From IMG/VR virus record IMGVR_UViG_3300011269_000004, positions 1 through 55,328 of that record: 55,328 bases of DNA; one strand, 5' to 3'. The stretch comes from a virus. The translations under genes were made by a program, and so were the position numbers. The notes beneath the pieces are model-generated. The model saw only the letters and a list, made by a program, of their open reading frames with translations, was not told where the DNA came from and made no database searches. Of the stretch, positions 14,335 through 22,879 are shown piece by piece (the first letter of the stretch is position 1; every line of letters begins with the position of its first letter).

Positions 14335-17148
14335 TTACGGTCCTGCTTTGATGACCCCTCTCCCTGAGATCGAGCCGACCCCGATCACGTTCCCGATTCC
14401 TGTGCCTGATAGTGCCACAGTTTGCGGATTGTTTGCGGCGTTATCTGAGACAGTGAGAGTCGCTAAAACTGGAAGGAGCGTATGCGGCGTGAAGGTCATG
14501 GTGATGGCGCAATTTAGGCCGGCTGCCAAGGATGCAGGACAGTTGTTTGTCTGAGAAAAATCCGCCGTGCCTACAATACTGATGCCGGTGATGGTCAACA
14601 AACTTGTCCCAGTATTAGTGAGTGTGGCTGTTTGACTAGGGCTGGCAAGCCCGATTGCCGAGTTTCCAAAAGCAATAGTGCCGGGAGACAACGAAACATT
14701 TACTGTCTGCGCCCCTGGATCGGCAATCCTGTTCCTTGAAACAATAAGTTCATCGTACCAAGTGAACGCTTGGGTATAAACCAAGGCCAAATTTCTTGTG
14801 TTCCCGGTGTTAGCGGTTAGGGCGACCGTATTCCCGCTTTGGCTGAAGGTAAAGTCGGTCGTGTTGGGCAGGGACGCGATAGCAAGGTTCGTTACATTGA
14901 AAGTTCCCCCGTCAAGCGTCGTTCCCGTGATCGTTACGCGATCCCCGACGATGAAGCATTCCCCTGATTCGTTGTTCAGGTGCCCCATAGTAGCTGGCCC
15001 CGTGCCCAAGCGAACGGTCACAACTCCAGCCGAACGAGCCAGATTAGCAACAGGGAAATCACCAGTGCAACGTCCTGTTTGAAAGGGCGTGAGCCAAATT
15101 TTCCCGTACTTGTTGGGCGGTGTGCTGGTCCTAACCAGGTCGTAGCCGGTCTGGCACGCTGGTTCGCTTACTTGAGTATTCTGGCAGGTTAGTCCCGCAG
15201 AACCCGGCTGTGGGCTGTAGTCCTGAATCAATACAGAGGGTTGGCCTTCCCGCGCACCCCACATCTGAATTGTGCTGTCATGCTTGTATACGCCATTGTT
15301 TGAATACCAAGTTCCGATCTTGATGTGAACCTGGAACGTCATCCACTCGTTCGGGAAGTATCCAAAGCAAGGAAGGACGGGTTGTCCGAAACTATGCTGG
15401 GTAAATAGACATTGTGGGCTGCGCGGACTGTTTTGCAGGTAGAAGTCTGTTGGCGGGGAGCCGATGGGTTCGTACAGCCCCTCATAGGAACTATTCTTTA
15501 TCCCGCAGCTATGGTACATCTGAGAGAGTTGGTTTTGAGATGAATTCTGAACGATTACCCCAATATCCACGCAGGAATTTATACAAGGAGTGCTGAACGA
15601 AGAACTGCATCCCGACCCGGCGATGTCTCCGCCAGTGATTATTGCTTGTTTCCATCCCCCACCTCCGCCTCCGCCAATACGGTTAAAAGTATCTATGAGC
15701 CCATTAGGGCCGCTGAATCTTTGTCGCCACTGAACATAAAACTCACAAGAAGTAGGGGCAATGGCGCAAGAATCAAATTGAGTCAACAAGTCAGGAGAGA
15801 AATTAGCAAAATAAGACCCAGAGGGGCTCTCACTGGAACTCGCAGGCACGCTAAACCTCACGGAGCCCCCGCCAGATGCAAACACACCATTGTCGATTAC
15901 CGGAGCCGTGTCTCCAGTCGTGACGCCCGTGTTGTTGCCAAATACGCCGGAAATCTCCAACGCCGAATCAAATCCTATGCAACGAACTATCCCAGATTGA
16001 GAGCACCGCGATTGGAAGTCTGTCGTGAGCCTCAGTGTAAAGGCATCTTGCATCCAGTCGTTAACCAAAACAAAAATGTTCGAGGTGGGTGAGTAGCGGA
16101 ATCTTCCGAAAGTTCCATTAGCCTGCGGCACCCCCGGTCCACCGGGATAAGTAACCGTGGTGCAGGCATTCGTATCTGGATTGAACAGCAGTATGCTGTT
16201 CCCGCCTGTCCACCCGACCAGTAGCTTTTGTACTGGATCATAGACAATCGCTTGGTCGCTTCCAGTCTTCAGCGCCCCGCAGGTTGTGACCGATGCGCTG
16301 ATGTCGGTCAGCGTGTAGTTTGGGTCGGCACCGGAAATATCTGCCTTAAGTATTTTGCCTCCGCCAAACAAGAAGAACAGTTTCCTGCCGGGGTCGATGA
16401 CCGCTGTACCACCACAGCCTCCTGGAGTGTTCGGCGAAAGTTGCGTGTAGGTATTCGTGCTTCTCACGTAGCGATAGAGAAAGGCTAAATCGTACAGCAA
16501 GACGGAGTTCGTATTAGGATCGTAATCCGAGGCCTCACAAATGCCGGTAGATGGAGCCGTGCCGACAACTGTCACCGGGTCTTTCCTCACCCACGCAGTT
16601 GTGGGGTTGACGATGTTGGAGAGGTCGAGCGTCCAAGTATCTTGAATGCCGCCTCCGCTGCCGCAGGCGAAGGCTCCCCCGAACACAAACATCTTGTCCT
16701 CGGCGGTGCCCATGTACGAAATTCCACCGTATGTGTGGCGAGAGCTTGGCGTCCCATCTGCATAGGCAGGTGTACAAAGAGGACTTGGGTTGGCGGCGTT
16801 GTTTAGGCGGGTTAAAGTTACCGGATTCGCGCCTAGATTCAGAGAATATACTTCATTTCCGTAATAAGCATTATGCCCGCCACCCCAGACAATCAAGCGA
16901 TTGCGGTTTACGTCGAAAATTCCTCCACTCCAGCTTGCTATAACCGCTGAACAGCCCTCAACAGCGCGCCAAGGCTCCGGGGTTACATTGTCTGACAATA
17001 GATCAATACAGATCGCCGAAGAATTCCCAACTTGCGTGCCGCTGTCAGACAAATGCGTGTTGGGCAGTTGCGTCCAACCGAGAGTCTGGCCACACACCGC
17101 GTTCGCCAGCAAAAGAGCCACGACTACAACGAACAAGCCCTTAGTCAT
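14335..17148 (-). CDS. Secreted-type Kelch/lectin adhesin with choice-of-anchor D domain
   Basis: 937 residues from ATG 17148, with GGAG nearby; a longer frame from 17199 lacks that site. N-terminal signal peptide (LFVVVVALLLANAVCG, then Q). Residues about 30-390 carry Kelch-like repeats (VWGGGHNAYYGNEVYSLNL, MFVFGGAFACGSG, FFLFGGGKILK). The middle contains a concanavalin/polysaccharide-lyase-like stretch with WMTFQVHIKIGTWY. Near the C-terminus SLSPGTIAFGNSAIG and FSQTNNCPASLAAG mark an ASPM/SPD-2/Hydin-type domain typical of Acidobacteriota secreted proteins. Probably a receptor-binding or surface-modifying protein. The signal peptide is unusual for a virion protein. Confidence 0.7.
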   Translation of the reverse strand: MTKGLFVVVVALLLANAVCGQTLGWTQLPNTHLSDSGTQVGNSSAICIDLLSDNVTPEPWRAVEGCSAVIASWSGGIFDVNRNRLIVWGGGHNAYYGNEVYSLNLGANPVTLTRLNNAANPSPLCTPAYADGTPSSRHTYGGISYMGTAEDKMFVFGGAFACGSGGGIQDTWTLDLSNIVNPTTAWVRKDPVTVVGTAPSTGICEASDYDPNTNSVLLYDLAFLYRYVRSTNTYTQLSPNTPGGCGGTAVIDPGRKLFFLFGGGKILKADISGADPNYTLTDISASVTTCGALKTGSDQAIVYDPVQKLLVGWTGGNSILLFNPDTNACTTVTYPGGPGVPQANGTFGRFRYSPTSNIFVLVNDWMQDAFTLRLTTDFQSRCSQSGIVRCIGFDSALEISGVFGNNTGVTTGDTAPVIDNGVFASGGGSVRFSVPASSSESPSGSYFANFSPDLLTQFDSCAIAPTSCEFYVQWRQRFSGPNGLIDTFNRIGGGGGGGWKQAIITGGDIAGSGCSSSFSTPCINSCVDIGVIVQNSSQNQLSQMYHSCGIKNSSYEGLYEPIGSPPTDFYLQNSPRSPQCLFTQHSFGQPVLPCFGYFPNEWMTFQVHIKIGTWYSNNGVYKHDSTIQMWGAREGQPSVLIQDYSPQPGSAGLTCQNTQVSEPACQTGYDLVRTSTPPNKYGKIWLTPFQTGRCTGDFPVANLARSAGVVTVRLGTGPATMGHLNNESGECFIVGDRVTITGTTLDGGTFNVTNLAIASLPNTTDFTFSQSGNTVALTANTGNTRNLALVYTQAFTWYDELIVSRNRIADPGAQTVNVSLSPGTIAFGNSAIGLASPSQTATLTNTGTSLLTITGISIVGTADFSQTNNCPASLAAGLNCAITMTFTPHTLLPVLATLTVSDNAANNPQTVALSGTGIGNVIGVGSISGRGVIKAGP

Positions 17149-18631
17149 ATTTCTCCAGCCGTGAGATTTTGGAGAAACTTTTATTACCGGCAACCGCAAC
17201 GAATGGCGAAAATACCGCTATCGTTCCGATTTGGTCACGACCCAAGGTGATTGTCCAAGTATATTGCAGCGAGGATGAAGAAATACGGTCGGCGGTCGCG
17301 TAGTTGTCGTCGGTTCGCTCGGTGACTTTCGTCCAGCCTGCAGCCGGGGTTATGAACGGGGTGGTCTCCTTAGACTGTGGATTGTGGCAGGTGCCAAATA
17401 GATAGGAGTTGCTCATAGTCGGCGTGAGCGCCGGGATGGTCGAAATCGTTTCCGTCGAGAATGCATCTACCAATGCATGGTCCACGCCGCCGAACTTATC
17501 GAAAGCGTTGGCGTTATCAACCTCATGACAGATAATGTTCCTAAAAGTTGATAAATCTGAAAAGTTCAAGGTCACCGTGACCGGGCCATTGGTGATGTTT
17601 GGACTGAAAAATACAATCTGATCCTGCCCAAACAGTGTATTGCCTACTCTAGACAAAATCACATAGGAATTGGATTTGTCGTCGGAGGCTGTGGTTGGAT
17701 AGACGGGAGTAGCAGTCTCAAAGTGGGCCGAACATATAACCGCATGACCGGAGCCTATAGCGGTACTGAAGGTGGTAGCAATCGAGGTGGCCCCAGGACT
17801 GCCAAGCGTAGTGGCGGCAAATTGGATTCTTCCAGTTGAGCCGGTACCCCCACCAGTCGGCAGCGTTGTCTCTGCGAGGGAAAGTATGGAGACTCCGCCT
17901 GAAGTTCCCGCGCTTTCGTTCTGGCTGACGTTGGCGACCGCCCCCGCAGTGGTGCGAATGTTGTAGGCGAGAGACAATGATTGCCCTGAGCCAGAAGTGT
18001 TTCGGTATTGCGCCGAGAGACTGGTTTTGGACCACCCGGAACCAGACAACGTACCCCAAGTGTTCGCCGCCGAAGCCGCCCACAGTCCTATCGTAACGGT
18101 AGATGGCGCCACGGTAGTTATCCCGGTGATCGTTTCGGTGAACGGAGAACTTGGTGCGGCGAAATTGTTGTAGTTTGGACCGACGTCTCCCACCCAAAAC
18201 TTCGTCCCGCTCGTAGGACGGAACACCATCATCACGACAGTCAATGCTGTTGTGGTGTCAGCATTGGTGAGAGTAACCGATGGATTCGCTCCCCAAGTCC
18301 CGTTGAAAGTAGTCCAGAACACCCGCGCGACAAGGGCTGTGGCGACTCCGCCAGAACCTAATCCCCCGGTAGCATCCACCAACTCCTGTGTAAAACTCCA
18401 GCCTTGGCCTCCCGGCTCGGATATTCTAACGTTGCCGACAGTGCCGGAGCGATTCTGGGCGATCATTACCGCCAAGTCGCCTACCAGCATGGACGTGGGT
18501 GGCACCACCGCTACCGTAGCGCCTACTTGCGCGCCATTGTCAGCGGGAGCTGAAGCCACCCCAAAAAACGTAATAGTGGCGTTGGCTCTAGATGCTAAGA
18601 GCAACAATAAAACTAGGAGCCTTTTCATCAT
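17141..18631 (-). CDS. Signal-peptide-bearing tail-associated protein
   Basis: 496 residues with MMKRLLVLLLLLASRANA as a clear Sec signal peptide (cleavage expected after ANA). The mature part has two similar beta-rich halves: the first around VPPTSMLVGDLAVMIAQN, the second around TAIGSGHAVICSAHFETA and DDKSNSYVILSRV. Each resembles the jelly-roll segments found in Acidobacteriota and phage surface proteins. It overlaps both neighbours by a few bases, so it is co-translated with them. Likely part of the same adhesin group. Confidence 0.65.
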   Translation of the reverse strand: MMKRLLVLLLLLASRANATITFFGVASAPADNGAQVGATVAVVPPTSMLVGDLAVMIAQNRSGTVGNVRISEPGGQGWSFTQELVDATGGLGSGGVATALVARVFWTTFNGTWGANPSVTLTNADTTTALTVVMMVFRPTSGTKFWVGDVGPNYNNFAAPSSPFTETITGITTVAPSTVTIGLWAASAANTWGTLSGSGWSKTSLSAQYRNTSGSGQSLSLAYNIRTTAGAVANVSQNESAGTSGGVSILSLAETTLPTGGGTGSTGRIQFAATTLGSPGATSIATTFSTAIGSGHAVICSAHFETATPVYPTTASDDKSNSYVILSRVGNTLFGQDQIVFFSPNITNGPVTVTLNFSDLSTFRNIICHEVDNANAFDKFGGVDHALVDAFSTETISTIPALTPTMSNSYLFGTCHNPQSKETTPFITPAAGWTKVTERTDDNYATADRISSSSLQYTWTITLGRDQIGTIAVFSPFVAVAGNKSFSKISRLEKYD

Positions 18632-21600
18632 GGAGTCGTTGTTTCCATGAACTCAAACGTTACAGTCCCGTTTCCGCCAGTAATCGCCCCTCCGAGGTTG
18701 ATAGCAAGTTGCTGCGCTGTCCCGCGAAGGATGATGGGCTTTAGCGGCTTCAGGATGTAGATGTCATTCGGTCCAGCGGTTGCAGAGGCATTGCAACCTA
18801 GTTGGTAGTTATCGACATCCCCAACCGCTGTTCCTACCGTCGGACCTGTCCCGGTATAAGACAGTGGCGCACTTACTCCTGCCGCATAGTTCGAGTCATC
18901 TGGGACTACCGTCATCGCAGCGGAAGTGCCCGAAGTATCCGCCGCCGAACGCTTGATTATTTCGACGTTCACGATCCCGGCGGTTGTCTGCGTACAGGAA
19001 AAAATAACGCGCGTAAGAAGGACTGTATTCGTGGCGTTCCCTGGCATCACGGCGATGTCGGTAGTGGAACTTAGCGCGAACTTTTTAGATGTGTGGTAAC
19101 TGGTGGTCGTGGTATCGCCATAGGGCAAGGCAAAGATGCGCCCTTGCGGGTCGCTTTTCACCGCTTGCAGGTTTCCTGCCGTGTCTTTCGCTCCAGCCAT
19201 CGTTGCGCCTGTGGGAACCGCCGAGCCAGTGGCGCCGTGTCCCCAGTTGGCAATCGCTGAGTTGTTCGAGGCGAGTGCATCGCGTTCCGTGCCAGCATCA
19301 GCAGTACCATTGTTCACTGATCTGGCGGTGCCGGCAATCTGAGCGTCGTTGACCGGGCAGTTGGCAGCCGTGCAGGTAACGTTGAACTGCCCAGTTCCAG
19401 CGTTGACCGTCACGGAATTAGTCACGTTTACGTTCGGAATTGGGGTGAAGTCGAGCGTCAGTGTTCCAGCCGAAGGATAAGTGACGCAAGCGAAGATCGC
19501 TTTGATTTGAGCCGCTGTCTGTAGCGCAGCCGCAGCAGTGAAGGTCTGCGACGTGGTTCCGTTCGCCGGCGTGACGGCAAATGTAGAACCATTGTTGAGC
19601 GCGTTGCTCTGCGAGTCCACAGCTTGAATCTGTAAGGTGCAGGTAGCCGGGGAGCCAGTAATGGATGCCCAAGTAAGTTGCAGCGTCCCTGTCTGACTGA
19701 AAAGTGGGTTGCGGATTGCCGCGCTGGTGCGCGTCACGGTCACATCTTGCGCAGTCCAGATATTCACGAACGCGAGGCTTACGATCGGGTCTTGAAACGA
19801 CGGGTCGGCGCTTGCCCCATTGGAGATGAGTACCTGTCCTGCTGTGCCTGTCGCCGGAGTAACAACCGCAGAAGTATTGCCTTCACTCAAAACGACTCCA
19901 TGAGCCGTTCCAGGGACAGCGATGTTGCCTGTGCCTAACTTTTGGAATAGTCCCACACTTGAAAGTTGCCAGCCGTTTCCGTTGTTATCTGTTTGGAATG
20001 GGATGGCGGTCGAAGTGTTCAATGTGGATGCTTGCAACAGGATGTTGCTCGCTCCGGTCGCTGCCGTGTTCTCGCCAAATTTGAACGCAGTCGTCGAGCC
20101 GGTCAGCGCCCAGTTCCATATTTGCGGGTTGATCGTGCTGTTGATTGTGTTGCTCGCGGTCGCTGCGGTGATGGTATGCAGCGGCGGCGCTCCTCCGGCC
20201 CCGCCGCAGGTTCCTCCAGAATCCTGAATCACCGTAGACGCTGACCATTGCGCGCAGTGACCTACTGTGATTGCTCCGGTAGGCGTAACGATTCCAGCGC
20301 CTGCAAGCGTCGCGGCGCCAGTTCCGCCGTTTACCACGGCTAGAATTCCCGACACGGAGTTAGCGTTGCCGAGCGGCAAGGCACCGAATACCGGGTCGGC
20401 GCTTGCGCTAACAGAAAGTAATGGCTGATTTGCCGTGGCGTCTGGTCCCGCGAAGGCAACCGCAGAGGTTCCTTCCCCAAGCATCACGCCATGCGCTGTA
20501 TTCGTTACGTTCCCTGTTCCTCCTCCTACTGCTCCTAGATTGCAGAATGCTGGATCGGAAGCCGCTCCGTTCGAGCATAACGGCTGGCCTAATGTTCCAG
20601 CGGAAGTAGAAGTTAGTTGAGGAAACGCTACACCAACTAAAGCGACACCGTGCGCGGTCGGGCCGCTGTTTGTCCATTGCGTGTTGTCTTTGAAGGTCGT
20701 GCCGTTCAAGCTCGATTGAATCGTGTGCGTGGCGGAATTGCCGATGCAGAGGATGTCCACGCCTGCCTGTGGCGATGGGCAACTGCTTTCATTGCCGCTC
20801 AACGTAAGCGCTCCGCTCCCGGTGTAAGTCGTCTGCGGTGTGTGCAAGAATGCGCCGGCATCGAACCACGAAGTTTTCACCGCATTGATTTGCAGGTCAA
20901 AAATGTCTCCTGTTGGACTAGCGGCCGTATTCAGCGTCAGAGGCACAGCGCTTGCCGAGCCAGCGGTAAGCGTCAGAACAGGATTCGTGCCTGCAAGCGA
21001 ACCGACTAGAGGCGAGAGGAGCGACGGGCTTGCGCCATTGCCAAACAGCAGTTGATTTGCCGTGAGGCTCGGCGTCCACGCATTCGCTGTGATTCCTCCA
21101 GTACCGATAGGAGCCAAGACCCCCGCAGTACTCATCTGCGCGCCATTCGCCGTCCCTTGCGCAGTTGCCGTGAAGGGCTTCATCGTCGACGTCGCGCCCG
21201 TATGGAAGAAACCGAGGCTTCCGGTACTCGTTGATGCGCCATCGGTCCATTCCAAAGCGTTGCGCGTCCCGGTCATCACCCCATGCGTGAAAAGAGAAAG
21301 ATTGGTGCCCATCGAGAGGGACAAGTCAGCGGAAGGATTTGATAGGTTAGACCATGAGGTAGAAGTGCTTCCAGAGCATGAGCCAAAGGTGGGCACTCCA
21401 CCGTTAGTTTCGACAAAGCACAAAGTTCCCGCGCCGCCGGCCGCAGTGGTCTGAATTATGCTCGTTCCATTCCCGAACAGGATGCCGTTGGACGTGAAGG
21501 GGGCGCCTAATGCGACGTTTCCGCTGGCGTCTGGAAGTGTCCACGTTCTTGCCGCTGTAGCTGCCGAGGCGAACGTGCCAGGGCCAGGATTGAGCAAGAG

Positions 21601-22869
21601 CGTGCCGGCGTTGTATGTCTTGACTCCTGTGATTGTCTCGGCAAAGTTCAATTCTGATAGTGTCCCAGCGTTATTCGGGAATGTCGCGGTCCCTCCGCCG
21701 CCCCCAGTCAGTAAAGTGCCGCCGATGCTGAAACTGTTAGGCCAGAGCAAATTATCACTGGGGTTTTTAGACAAGCATACATCCGCGTTGTTGGCGTTGT
21801 TCCTCCAGCAATGTGAGTCTCCCGACGCAAGCCTTGTTGCGCCGCTCGATGCGGGATTTGTCGCAGAACTAACGAAAGCGTTGGATACCGTCGTCGACGA
21901 GCCTGTGAGTACGCCAGAGAAGGTCGCTGCCACGCCAGTCGTCGTGCCTGTCACCGCCAAATTGCTATTCACCGACACTGGTTCGTTCATATTCAGAGTT
22001 GTGCCGGTATCGTTTATCTTGGCTACCGCCAAGCCACCAGAGCCGTTGTTCTTTTGTACGTCGCCTGATACGCCAGCCGCGTTCGCCGCGCCGCCGCCAG
22101 AAGCCGGGAAGGTCTGCGCGTGCCAGTTGGTCCCGTCATACCAGAAGGAAGCGTTCGTTGTGCTGTTTGCCGCGCCTTGAATCGCCGGCTGGTCTATGAA
22201 ATTTGATGGCCATGCGAATGAGAAACCACCGACGTTGTTTTGAGTAAGCGTGAACTGCGCGATGGCACCTGTCTGGATTGGCCCTCCACCTTGTCCGATC
22301 ACCGAGGTAGAGGTCGCATTACAATTCAGTGCGACGGTGAATGCTGTGTTGGCCGTTATAGGCGGCAATCCGCCCATTCCGAAAACTATGTTGGAAGCAC
22401 ATGGAATAGTTTTTACGACAAACGCTCCGCCACCGCCACCTTGCGCGGGAAGAAGCGCGGCGCAAGCCTGTAAAGCGGAAGTGATGACCTGTGAAGCTCC
22501 GGTGACCGTCATGGCGCAACTGAAGTGGGTCTGCCCATCCCGTGAATTCACCAAGAATATCCACTGGCTTGCTTGCCCTCCGGTGTGACCGTCGCTGACC
22601 GCCAGGTTATCTGCTAATGAAAGACTGAAAGCCGCGAAAGAGTCGCAGGACGATAAAGGATACTGAGTTTGGAACTGCGAACCTGATAGCGTCGGAATCT
22701 TTGTGGCCGTGGGAGAAGGAACAAAGTTCGCGGACATCGTGCAGTTGATGTATAGCGCTCCAGTAGGGTCTTTGACGATGCCGCTGACGGTCGTGAATTG
22801 AGCCCTGCTCGTGCCAGCAACGGCCAGCAACAGGATGGAGAACGCGAGGAATCGAGCGAGTCTTTTCAT
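18628..22869 (-). CDS. Very large repetitive tail-fibre-like protein with signal peptide
   Basis: 1413 residues. Signal peptide MKRLARFLAFSILLLAVA, site TSRA|Q. An N-terminal domain (SGIVKDPTGALYINC) resembles one shared with the next gene upstream. The long body is low in charge, rich in Gly, Ser, Thr and Ala, and built of degenerate repeats: TAHGVMLGEGTSAVAF, TAHGVVLSEGNTSAVV, ANQLLFGNGASPSLL, QVLISNGASADPSF, plus VVNGGTGAATLAGAG, which recurs in many phage fibres. A compact C-terminal domain (about 1290-1413) ends the chain. Most likely the trimeric tail fibre. Confidence 0.75.
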   Translation of the reverse strand: MKRLARFLAFSILLLAVAGTSRAQFTTVSGIVKDPTGALYINCTMSANFVPSPTATKIPTLSGSQFQTQYPLSSCDSFAAFSLSLADNLAVSDGHTGGQASQWIFLVNSRDGQTHFSCAMTVTGASQVITSALQACAALLPAQGGGGGAFVVKTIPCASNIVFGMGGLPPITANTAFTVALNCNATSTSVIGQGGGPIQTGAIAQFTLTQNNVGGFSFAWPSNFIDQPAIQGAANSTTNASFWYDGTNWHAQTFPASGGGAANAAGVSGDVQKNNGSGGLAVAKINDTGTTLNMNEPVSVNSNLAVTGTTTGVAATFSGVLTGSSTTVSNAFVSSATNPASSGATRLASGDSHCWRNNANNADVCLSKNPSDNLLWPNSFSIGGTLLTGGGGGTATFPNNAGTLSELNFAETITGVKTYNAGTLLLNPGPGTFASAATAARTWTLPDASGNVALGAPFTSNGILFGNGTSIIQTTAAGGAGTLCFVETNGGVPTFGSCSGSTSTSWSNLSNPSADLSLSMGTNLSLFTHGVMTGTRNALEWTDGASTSTGSLGFFHTGATSTMKPFTATAQGTANGAQMSTAGVLAPIGTGGITANAWTPSLTANQLLFGNGASPSLLSPLVGSLAGTNPVLTLTAGSASAVPLTLNTAASPTGDIFDLQINAVKTSWFDAGAFLHTPQTTYTGSGALTLSGNESSCPSPQAGVDILCIGNSATHTIQSSLNGTTFKDNTQWTNSGPTAHGVALVGVAFPQLTSTSAGTLGQPLCSNGAASDPAFCNLGAVGGGTGNVTNTAHGVMLGEGTSAVAFAGPDATANQPLLSVSASADPVFGALPLGNANSVSGILAVVNGGTGAATLAGAGIVTPTGAITVGHCAQWSASTVIQDSGGTCGGAGGAPPLHTITAATASNTINSTINPQIWNWALTGSTTAFKFGENTAATGASNILLQASTLNTSTAIPFQTDNNGNGWQLSSVGLFQKLGTGNIAVPGTAHGVVLSEGNTSAVVTPATGTAGQVLISNGASADPSFQDPIVSLAFVNIWTAQDVTVTRTSAAIRNPLFSQTGTLQLTWASITGSPATCTLQIQAVDSQSNALNNGSTFAVTPANGTTSQTFTAAAALQTAAQIKAIFACVTYPSAGTLTLDFTPIPNVNVTNSVTVNAGTGQFNVTCTAANCPVNDAQIAGTARSVNNGTADAGTERDALASNNSAIANWGHGATGSAVPTGATMAGAKDTAGNLQAVKSDPQGRIFALPYGDTTTTSYHTSKKFALSSTTDIAVMPGNATNTVLLTRVIFSCTQTTAGIVNVEIIKRSAADTSGTSAAMTVVPDDSNYAAGVSAPLSYTGTGPTVGTAVGDVDNYQLGCNASATAGPNDIYILKPLKPIILRGTAQQLAINLGGAITGGNGTVTFEFMETTTP

Positions 22870-22879
22870 TGTGTCCGTC

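Noticed and set aside
14798-22588. Several plus-strand open frames of 90-240 residues opposite the tail-fibre genes
   Set aside because: They mirror the low-complexity, Ala/Gly/Thr-rich minus-strand genes and are shadow frames.
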